From contig NZ_BDCE01000093.1 in NCBI RefSeq assembly GCF_001613345.1, positions 1 to 64,000 on the forward strand: DNA of 64,000 nt, written 5' to 3'. This document shows, one piece after another, positions 58,243 through 64,000 of the stretch. Below the pieces are notes generated by a model, which saw only the letters and a program-made list of their open reading frames with translations, was not told the DNA's origin and made no database searches. Each line of letters begins with the position of its first letter. Within the stretch, counting starts at the first letter, position 1. Source of the DNA: Nocardia uniformis NBRC 13702 (GTDB lineage: Bacteria; Actinomycetota; Actinomycetes; Mycobacteriales; Mycobacteriaceae). A program made the position numbers and the translations under genes.

Positions 58243-59670
58243 TCAGTGGATCGGCGGGACGAATTCGAACGTCGTTCCGAGCAACCACACGAGCAGTAGC
58301 ACCACCGGCAGGTGAAACATGAACTGCAGGAACGTGAAACCGACGAGATCGCGCGCCCGCAGTTTGAGGACCGCGAGCAGGGGCAGCATGAAGAACGGGT
58401 TGATGAGGTTGGGCAGGGCCTCGGCCACGTTGTAGATCTGGACCGTCCAGCCGAGATTCATCTGGACGTCGGTCGCCGACTGCATGACATAGGGGGCCTC
58501 GACGAGCCACTTGCCGCCGCCGGACGGGACGAAGATGCCGAGTATCACGGTGTAGATCGCGATGATAATGGCGAAGCTGCCGCCACCGCCGATGCTGGTG
58601 AAGAACTCCGCGAGGTGCTCGGAGACGGTGATACCGCCCCGGCCCTGCGCCTTGGTGAGGATCGCGGCCATGGCGGCGTACAGCGGGAACTGGACGAGTA
58701 TTCCGGCCGTCGCGGGTACGGCGAGGGAGACGGCCTGCAAGAACTTGCGCGGCGTCCCGTGCAGCGCCAGGCCGAGCATGAGGAAGACGAGCAGATAGCC
58801 GTTCAGGCTGCTGACCACCGTGAGCACCGGTTTCGAGGCGAGTTGGGAGATCAACCAGCCCGCCGTCATCAGGACCGCCAGCATCGGCAGGATGCGGCTG
58901 TACTCGAGCCACTCGCCCGGCCGGGAGCGCGGAGCCACTTGCGCGGGCTGATCATCGAGATCGACGTCCATCTGCTCGGCGGTCTTGATCGCCGCGCCCT
59001 TCGGGGCCGAGTAGTGCGCGATCACCACCGTGATCGCCATGATGATGGCGCACATGAGCATGGACTGCCAGGTGAATATCGTGCGTCCGAAGTCGAGGAC
59101 ACCGGTGATATTCAGCAGTGCCGGAGGCAATGAGGCCGCCGTCGCCTGCAGCTGCGCGGCCGAGGACGAGAGCCCGAGCGCCCACACCGCGCCCAACCCC
59201 ATGAATGCCGCCGCGCCGAGGGCACGGTAGTCAACGCGGAGATCGGTCCGACGGGCGATCGCGCGGGCCAGCAGACCGCCGAACACCAAACTGAGGCCCC
59301 AGTTGACCAGCGATACCGACATCGACAGGAACGCAACGAAACTCACTGCGCTGCTGGCGGTTCGCGGCACAGTGGCCAGTTTGTCGATCAGCCGGGCGAC
59401 AGGCGGCGACGTGGCGACGACATATCCGGTGAGCACAACCATGGCCATCTGCAGGGTGAACGCGGTCAGATCCCAGAATCCGTCACCGAACGCGTCGACA
59501 ACTGTCTGCGGAGACGAGCCGTTGGCCAAAGCTGCTGCGGCCACCAGGAATACGCCCGCGAGCGCGACGACATAGGCGTCCGGGAACCACTTCTCCGTCC
59601 ACCCGGCGAGCGCCTGGGCAACCCGCGCGAGTCCCTTCTCCGAGTTGCGTTCTTCGATCGTCGACGTCAT
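58243..59670 (-). CDS. Short-chain fatty acid transporter (AtoE-type)
   Basis: The 475-residue membrane protein has about 12 hydrophobic segments and the AtoE-type features WFPDAYVVALAGVFLVAAAAL, SLVNWGLSLVFGGLLARAIA and FVPSGGGKWLVEAPYVM. It likely imports short-chain fatty acids such as acetoacetate or butyrate. ATG 59670 follows GAGGGAC. The adjacent long-chain acyl-CoA ligase fits a lipid-metabolism role. Confidence 0.85.
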   Translation of the reverse strand: MTSTIEERNSEKGLARVAQALAGWTEKWFPDAYVVALAGVFLVAAAALANGSSPQTVVDAFGDGFWDLTAFTLQMAMVVLTGYVVATSPPVARLIDKLATVPRTASSAVSFVAFLSMSVSLVNWGLSLVFGGLLARAIARRTDLRVDYRALGAAAFMGLGAVWALGLSSSAAQLQATAASLPPALLNITGVLDFGRTIFTWQSMLMCAIIMAITVVIAHYSAPKGAAIKTAEQMDVDLDDQPAQVAPRSRPGEWLEYSRILPMLAVLMTAGWLISQLASKPVLTVVSSLNGYLLVFLMLGLALHGTPRKFLQAVSLAVPATAGILVQFPLYAAMAAILTKAQGRGGITVSEHLAEFFTSIGGGGSFAIIIAIYTVILGIFVPSGGGKWLVEAPYVMQSATDVQMNLGWTVQIYNVAEALPNLINPFFMLPLLAVLKLRARDLVGFTFLQFMFHLPVVLLLVWLLGTTFEFVPPIH

Positions 59671-59832
59671 CGGGTTGTCCCTCACCTTTCGCACACCAAC
59701 ACCATTCATGTGATGCGTCACACATGCCTGGTCGGTCAGTATTGATGTGCGAACCGGTGGGGACAATGACGAAATACGCAGGTGCGGTCTGCAAGGATGC
59801 AGAACCGCACTGGTTCAGTGCCCTGCGCTGAA

Positions 59833-60051
59833 TCAGCTGACGAGGGTCAGGAATTCCGCGAGGCTGATGCGCTGATCCCCGTCCAGGTCGGTCTTCTCCA
59901 GGATCGCCAGGGCGGCCTTCTTGGCGGCGTCGGTCGAAAACCCGTACGCCTCAACGGCCTGCGCGTACTCCTCGAGGGTGATGTAGCCGTCACTGTTGGC
60001 ATCGACCTTCGTGAATACCGCCTTGGCCTCCGACACGGTAAAGCCACCCAT
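59833..60051 (-). CDS. Small two-EF-hand calcium-binding protein
   Basis: The 72-residue protein has two EF-hand loops: DANSDGYITLEE (17-28) and DLDGDQRISLAE (55-66), with conserved Asp at 1, 3, 5 and Glu at 12. It resembles small actinobacterial calerythrin/CabD-like proteins. AAGGAG lies before ATG 60051. It lies 67 bp downstream of the FadD-type gene in the same direction. Confidence 0.85.
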   Translation of the reverse strand: MGGFTVSEAKAVFTKVDANSDGYITLEEYAQAVEAYGFSTDAAKKAALAILEKTDLDGDQRISLAEFLTLVS

Positions 60052-60118
60052 GACCACTCCTTCGTTTGTTCCGAAAACCGAACAGCCACAGGAGTATCGC
60101 ACCCGGCGCCGCCAGTGG

Positions 60119-61924
60119 TCAGCCGCGATACATCTTCTCGATCGCGTCGGCGAATCGCTCGGCGATCACATGGCGCTTGACCTTGAGGGTGGCGGTGAGT
60201 TCGCCGGACTCCTCGCTGAAGTCGCTATCGAGTACAGCGAACTTCTTGATGGCTTCGGCGTGCGAAACGGTGCTGTTGGCGTCGTCGATCGCCTGCTGTA
60301 CCTCGGTCCGGAGTGCGGGGTCGCTGGACAGGTCGGCGATGGTCGCGGTCGCGGGTTTGCCGTTGGCCGCCTTCCATGCCGTGAATGCTTCGGGGTCAAC
60401 GGTGATCAGCGCGGTGATGAACGGGCGGCCGTCGCCGACCACGATGGCTTGTGAGATCAGCGCGTGAGAACGGATACGGTCCTCCATCGGACCGGGTGAG
60501 ACATTCTTGCCGCCCGCGGTGACGAGCAGGTCCTTCTTGCGTCCGGTGATCGACAGGAAGCCGTCCTCGTCGAGTTCACCGAGATCGCCGGTGCGCAGCC
60601 AGCCGTCGTGCAGTGCCGCGGTCGTGGCCTGCTCGTTGTGCCAGTATCCGGCGAACACCACACCGCCGGACAGTTCGATCTCGCCGTCGTCGGCGATCCG
60701 AACGGCGTTGCCGCCCAAGGGTTGTCCCACGGTGCCGATCTTCACCGAACCCGGCACGTTGACGCAGTGCGCCGCGGTGGACTCGGTCAGTCCGTAGCCC
60801 TCGTAGATCGGGACACCGACGCCGCGGAAGAAATGTCCCAGCCGAGGGGCCAGCGCCCCGCCACCGGAGATGACGAACTCACAGTCACCACCCAGCGCGG
60901 CCCGCAGCGGCGAGTACACCAACCGATCGCACAGCGCGTACTGAAGGCGCAGGAGCGGGGACGGTCGATGCGCGAATCCGCCTGTGTGATCTACCTTTTC
61001 GCTCCATCGGATCGCGGTGCGTTCGGCGAATCGGAACACCGCGCCCTTGACCTCGCCGCCCTCGTGCGCCTTCTTGTTCGCACCGTCACGCACCTTCTCG
61101 AACACCCGCGGCACCCCGAGAATCGTATGCGGGCGGAAGCGGGTGAACTGCGCGGTAATGGTCTTGAAGTCCGACCAGTGCGCCTGCGTCATCCCCGCCT
61201 CGAAGGCGGCCATCGATACGGCGCGAGCCAGCACGTGCGCGAGCGGCAGGAAGGTGAGCATCCGCTGCCCCGGATAAGCGACGTCACCGATGCTGGCGCT
61301 GCGGATGCCGCGTACCTCCGAGAGGAAGTTGCGGTGGGTGAGCATGCAGCCCTTGGGACGGCCGGTGGTGCCGGAGGTGTAGACCAGGGAGGCGAGATCA
61401 TCGGCGCGCAGCCCGTCCAGCCGCTCGCGCAGGACCTCGTCGGGAACACTCGCGCCGTCGGCGATCAGGACAGCCTCGGCCCCATCGTCGATGACCAGCA
61501 TTCGCCGCAGCGTGTCCGGCGCTCCCTCGAGCAGCTCCTTGTGCCGGGCGGTCTCCATCACCGCGAGCGCCGCGGCGGAGTCCTCGAGAATCCACCACAC
61601 CTGGTCGGCGGCGGAGGAATCGTAGACGGGGACGGTGACCGCGCCCGCGGCCAAGATCGCGAAATCGAGCAGCGTCCACTCGAACCGGGTCGCGGACAGC
61701 AGCACCACCCTGTCCCCGCGCTGAATTCCATTGGCGATCAGCCCCTTGGCGACCGCGGAGACCAGACCCGCGAACTCCTCGGCGGTGACGTCGAGCCAGC
61801 GTTCCCCGGTGAGCCGGGAGAACAGCACTCGCCGAGGTGCTTGCTCGGCCTGGTTGTAGACCGAGCCGACAATGGTGTCGTGCTCGGCGATGGTGAATGT
61901 GGTCGCCGCGGCGAACTCACGCAT
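60119..61924 (-). CDS. Long-chain acyl-CoA synthetase (FadD-type AMP-forming ligase)
   Basis: The 601-residue enzyme activates fatty acids with ATP and CoA. P-loop-like A3 is LVYTSGTTGRPKGCMLTHRN, A5 is GYGLTESTAA, A7 is WLRTGDLGELDEDGFLSITGRKKDLLVTAGGKNVSP and the C-terminal lysine lies near LKVKRHVIAERF. ATG 61924 overlaps the MarR gene by 8 bp, with GGAGA before it. It is probably controlled by that MarR. Confidence 0.9.
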   Translation of the reverse strand: MREFAAATTFTIAEHDTIVGSVYNQAEQAPRRVLFSRLTGERWLDVTAEEFAGLVSAVAKGLIANGIQRGDRVVLLSATRFEWTLLDFAILAAGAVTVPVYDSSAADQVWWILEDSAAALAVMETARHKELLEGAPDTLRRMLVIDDGAEAVLIADGASVPDEVLRERLDGLRADDLASLVYTSGTTGRPKGCMLTHRNFLSEVRGIRSASIGDVAYPGQRMLTFLPLAHVLARAVSMAAFEAGMTQAHWSDFKTITAQFTRFRPHTILGVPRVFEKVRDGANKKAHEGGEVKGAVFRFAERTAIRWSEKVDHTGGFAHRPSPLLRLQYALCDRLVYSPLRAALGGDCEFVISGGGALAPRLGHFFRGVGVPIYEGYGLTESTAAHCVNVPGSVKIGTVGQPLGGNAVRIADDGEIELSGGVVFAGYWHNEQATTAALHDGWLRTGDLGELDEDGFLSITGRKKDLLVTAGGKNVSPGPMEDRIRSHALISQAIVVGDGRPFITALITVDPEAFTAWKAANGKPATATIADLSSDPALRTEVQQAIDDANSTVSHAEAIKKFAVLDSDFSEESGELTATLKVKRHVIAERFADAIEKMYRG

Positions 61925-62372
61925 GATCGTCTCCAATGGTCGGATCGGGGTGTTGGAAGCGCCGCAGCGCGCGGGCGAAGTCGGCAATCTCCCCGGGTGT
62001 CCAGTCGGCCATGCGCTCGTCGAGCCGGGCGAGGTCGTGTCCGGTTGCTGCCGTCAACGCATGCCGCCCGGCGGTGGATAGCGTCAGTGGGTAGCCGGCG
62101 TGCAGACTGCCCTCCCCCGCCTCCACCCAGCCCGCGTCCATACACGCGCGCAACTGCCGCGACACCGTCGACCGATGTACCCCGAACGACTCGGCGATCT
62201 CGGTGGCACGGCAGCCCGGGTTCCGGTCTATATAGGACAGTGCCGCCCGCTGCGCGAATGGCGGAAGCGCCTCGACGGCAGGGCGGCCCGCGATGATTTC
62301 GCGGACGATGTGCGTCAGCGCGTCGTGGACCGCGACCAGCTCGGGAGACCACCGCCCGGATGGGTGTTGCAT
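61917..62372 (-). CDS. MarR family transcriptional regulator (leaderless)
   Basis: The 151-residue winged-HTH protein has RATEIAESFGVHRSTVSRQL and VEAGEGSLHAGYPLTLSTAG as the recognition helix and wing. TATAGT lies 6 nt before the ATG, which indicates a leaderless transcript. The GTTGC-N5-GCAAC site overlaps the start. It precedes and overlaps the FadD-type gene by 8 bp, so fatty acid-related ligands are possible. Confidence 0.85.
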   Translation of the reverse strand: MQHPSGRWSPELVAVHDALTHIVREIIAGRPAVEALPPFAQRAALSYIDRNPGCRATEIAESFGVHRSTVSRQLRACMDAGWVEAGEGSLHAGYPLTLSTAGRHALTAATGHDLARLDERMADWTPGEIADFARALRRFQHPDPTIGDDHA

Positions 62373-62384
62373 AGCGCAACTATA
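62366..62384 (-). promoter_or_regulatory. Leaderless promoter and operator of the MarR gene
   Basis: GTTGC (62366-62370) and GCAAC (62376-62380) are perfect arms 5 bp apart, overlapping the ATG at 62372. The minus-strand -10 TATAGT covers 62384-62379, so a repressor bound here would block transcription at its start. Confidence 0.5.
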
Positions 62385-62459
62385 GCCCCGCCGCGGGCGG
62401 CCCCCTCACTCTCACCGAGCCGGAGGCTGCCCGGATCGGGTGGTACCGAGTTTACCGGC

Positions 62460-62480
62460 GTAGACCTACATCGTTGACAG
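62460..62480 (+). promoter_or_regulatory. TetR operator-like site GTAGACCTACATCGTTGAC
   Basis: Contains CTAC-ATC-GTTG in the context TAGACCTACATCGTTGACAG. A related site, GTAGACCTACAACGTAGAC, lies at 63827-63845 in front of the RGCVC-like gene, suggesting a shared regulator, probably the TetR at 62544. Confidence 0.5.
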
Positions 62481-62543
62481 TCGGTGGTGGGCGGCGTCTA
62501 CTGGAGGGACGTCCACAGTTATGGGGACGCCGAGAGGTGTTCG

Positions 62544-63257
62544 ATGAACGGAACGCGTGACGGCCCTTCGGGCGCGAGCCCACCAACCCGCAACAGTCCG
62601 CTGAACCGGGCGGCGGTCCTGACGGCCGCACTCGAGCTGATCGACCAGAGCGGTGTCGATCGGTTGTCCATGCGCCGACTCGGCGAGGCGCTGGGCCGCG
62701 ACCCGATGGCGCTCTACCGGCACGCCACGAATAAGGCCGCGGTGCTCGACGGCGTCGCCGAGATGGTGCTGGGACAGCTCACCGTCGACACCTGCGATCC
62801 GGACTGGCGTCATCAACTGCGATTGATCGCGCGAGACTTCCGGCGTATCGCCGTCGACCACCCGAACGTGGTTCCGCTGCTGGTCACCCACCCGCTGGCC
62901 ACCCCGCTCGGATTGCGCCCCATCGGCACCCTGCGGCCCCTGGAACACATCCTGAGCCTGCTCACCAAGGCGGACTTCACCGGCGCCGACGCCCTGCACA
63001 TCTACCGCGCCCTGTTCGGATTCCTCTACGGCCACGTCCTCACCGAAATGCAGGAAATTGTCGAACAGCCCGGGGAGTCAACGGATTTGCTGCGATTGGG
63101 CCTGTATCGCCTACCGATCGGCGAGTTTCCGCTACTACGCGGTCTCGCCTCCGAGCTGGCCGCCTACGACGGCGGCGAAGAGCTCGAACGCGGCCTCGAT
63201 GTCTTGCTCACCGGTCTCACCACAGCCGTGCCGCCGTCACCGAGGGAATCACCGTGA
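62544..63257 (+). CDS. TetR family regulator
   Basis: The 237-residue protein has a TetR HTH (VLTAALELIDQSGVDRLSM, then LGEALGRDPMALYRHATNK) and a C-terminal TetR_C-type helical domain. AGAGG lies 6 nt before ATG 62544. Its stop overlaps a 20-codon ORF (GTGA). Near-identical sites upstream of it and of the RGCVC-like gene suggest it controls both. Ligand unknown. Confidence 0.87.
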   Translation: MNGTRDGPSGASPPTRNSPLNRAAVLTAALELIDQSGVDRLSMRRLGEALGRDPMALYRHATNKAAVLDGVAEMVLGQLTVDTCDPDWRHQLRLIARDFRRIAVDHPNVVPLLVTHPLATPLGLRPIGTLRPLEHILSLLTKADFTGADALHIYRALFGFLYGHVLTEMQEIVEQPGESTDLLRLGLYRLPIGEFPLLRGLASELAAYDGGEELERGLDVLLTGLTTAVPPSPRESP

Positions 63258-63316
63258 CCGTCGGACTCGCGGTCGTACTCGTCGCAGCCGTCGTCGGCGC
63301 CTGGGCCAGTGCGTGA
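63254..63316 (+). CDS. 20-residue hydrophobic microprotein, coupled to TetR
   Basis: GTG 63254 overlaps the TetR stop (GTGA) and opens 20 codons, MTVGLAVVLVAAVVGAWASA, ending at TGA 63314-63316. The product is one membrane-spanning segment. The overlap of start and stop argues for translational coupling. It is too short for confident prediction. Confidence 0.4.
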   Translation: MTVGLAVVLVAAVVGAWASA

Positions 63317-63338
63317 TTCGATCAAATGGAGACAGGAA

Positions 63339-63629
63339 ATGAGAGCCTACGAAGACCGAGACGGTTACATGCGAGTCCGTGGCGGCTACCGCTCGAGAGG
63401 GCCCGGTGTCTTCACGATCCTGCTGTTCGCGTGGCTGCTCATCGGCGCCGTCGCCGGTGGGCAACGGCAGTACTACCAAAATCTGCCCGACACCTGCGCA
63501 AGCACCGGAACGATCGCCGTGACCGTCGCAGCCGGTCCGCTGAACTACCTCGGCATGAACCCGAAAGTCGCCAGTTGCGATGTCGAGGTGCTGCACCCCG
63601 GTCCGGGAACTCCCGGGCTGACTTCCTAG
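63339..63629 (+). CDS. Single-pass membrane protein of unknown function
   Basis: The 96-residue protein has a basic N-terminus (RVRGGYRSRGP), one membrane segment (VFTILLFAWLLIGAVAGG) and an extracytoplasmic domain with two cysteines (DTCASTGT, ASCDVEV) that could form a disulfide. The ATG follows GGAGACAGGA. It lies 22 bp after the microprotein ORF. Its end overlaps the convergent RGCVC-like gene by 4 bp. Confidence 0.6.
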   Translation: MRAYEDRDGYMRVRGGYRSRGPGVFTILLFAWLLIGAVAGGQRQYYQNLPDTCASTGTIAVTVAAGPLNYLGMNPKVASCDVEVLHPGPGTPGLTS

Positions 63630-63811
63630 CGGTAGTAGACCTTCGCCCGATCGGCCGGGCAGGCGCATTCTCGATCCAGCCCGCCCGCCACCGTCGCGGA
63701 GCAGTACCTGACGCCGATCCGGTCGTGGGCCTCCCAGTCGTGCGGGCATGCCGCACAGGAGGTTTCGATCGGCGCGGCCGTCACGGGGGTGACACAACCG
63801 TTCGAAGACAT
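63626..63811 (-). CDS. RGCVC-like small cysteine-rich protein
   Basis: The 61-residue protein has the RGCVC-type pattern ETSCAACPHDWEAHDRIGVRYCSAT and ends DRECAC where the family usually has DRGCVC. Six cysteines and two histidines suggest a metal (zinc) site. GGGGAGG precedes ATG 63811. The promoter carries the site shared with the TetR gene. Confidence 0.65.
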   Translation of the reverse strand: MSSNGCVTPVTAAPIETSCAACPHDWEAHDRIGVRYCSATVAGGLDRECACPADRAKVYYR

Positions 63812-63826
63812 CAGCCTCCCCAATCT

Positions 63827-63850
63827 GTAGACCTACAACGTAGACATACG
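63827..63850 (-). promoter_or_regulatory. TetR operator-like site CTAC-AAC-GTAG upstream of the RGCVC-like gene
   Basis: GTAGACCTACAACGTAGAC lies just upstream of the RGCVC-like start, and its centre CTACAACGTAG (63833-63843) is a perfect palindrome around 3 bp. It matches the site at 62460-62480 in front of the TetR gene. Confidence 0.55.
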
Positions 63851-63928
63851 TCGCTGACACCCAGGCTACACCTCGTTGGGCGCGTCAAAAACCGTCGCCC
63901 CTCGATCTCGATCCGCTCGGTCCGCCGG

Positions 63929-64000
63929 TCAATCGGTGAGCCAGGACGGAATTTCCGCGCCGCTGGAGTACTGCTCCCACAACGACCCGAGGTCGGGCCG
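63929..64000 (-). CDS. C-terminal tail of an unidentified protein (runs off the right edge)
   Basis: A minus-strand frame enters from the right edge and ends at TGA 63931-63929. The 23 visible residues (RPDLGSLWEQYSSGAEIPSW plus LTD) are too few to name. No terminator is visible in the 100 bp to its left. Confidence 0.35.
   Translation of the reverse strand, partial: RPDLGSLWEQYSSGAEIPSWLTD

Noticed and set aside
1..64000. CRISPR arrays, complete insertion sequences, rRNA genes
   Set aside because: No direct-repeat arrays, transposase motifs or rRNA sequence were recognised by reading the window.

Overview
The window is very GC-rich with GC-rich third codon positions, frequent GTG starts and actinobacterial families throughout (F420-type Ddn-like reductases, ClgR/PspA, DUF3046, DUF349, DUF397 with DUF5753, RGCVC). 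Gene order follows the M. tuberculosis region from fadE20/hflX/dapF/miaA through miaB and recX/recA to pspA/clgR/pgsA3/argA, and the glutamate transporter sits between miaB and recX as remembered for Corynebacterium. This points to a Mycobacteriales member, most likely Nocardia or a close relative. Species level is inference.

Layout. 0-7.6 kb is accessory: a Ddn-like reductase, a double Lrp/AsnC regulator divergent from lactate 2-monooxygenase, two DHA2-type MFS pumps divergent from a TetR regulator with two operator palindromes, and a RibD/DHFR-like reductase. 7.6-19.2 kb is conserved housekeeping: acyl-CoA dehydrogenase, acyltransferase, hflX, dapF, a TrmH-type RNA methylase, miaA, a LigB-like protein, a DUF349 protein, small membrane proteins and miaB. 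19.4-22.7 kb is gluABCD. 22.8-26.2 kb holds TetR/Ddn, an APH-like phosphotransferase and a P450. 26.3-28.6 kb is recX-recA; recX has a very long low-complexity N-terminus, and recA has both a LexA box and a PafBC-type promoter.

28.7-42.5 kb mixes small regulator/target pairs (AsnC/MFS; CGNR regulator with a VOC-PPOX-DUF1348 operon) with conserved DUF3046 and glycosyltransferase genes and a sugar ABC operon (binding protein, ATPase, permease, ROK repressor) led by a XylR-like operator. 42.5-48.9 kb carries a truncated hemoglobin and the envelope-stress set pspM-pspA-clgR behind a SigE-type promoter, then a CinA-type amidase, pgsA and argA. 49-53.5 kb is a two-component system next to a membrane-anchored multicopper oxidase.

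53.5-58 kb is the most irregular part: a 27-codon ORF ending at a strong terminator, two unusual tRNA genes (one with a CAG anticodon but no long variable arm), about 1.7 kb of gene remnants (epoxide hydrolase and histidine kinase tails), and DUF397/XRE-DUF5753 genes. 58.2-64 kb has a short-chain fatty acid transporter, an EF-hand protein, a long-chain acyl-CoA ligase overlapping a leaderless MarR gene, and a TetR cluster with microproteins flanked by matching operator-like sites.

No rRNA, CRISPR array, intact insertion sequence or integrase was seen.
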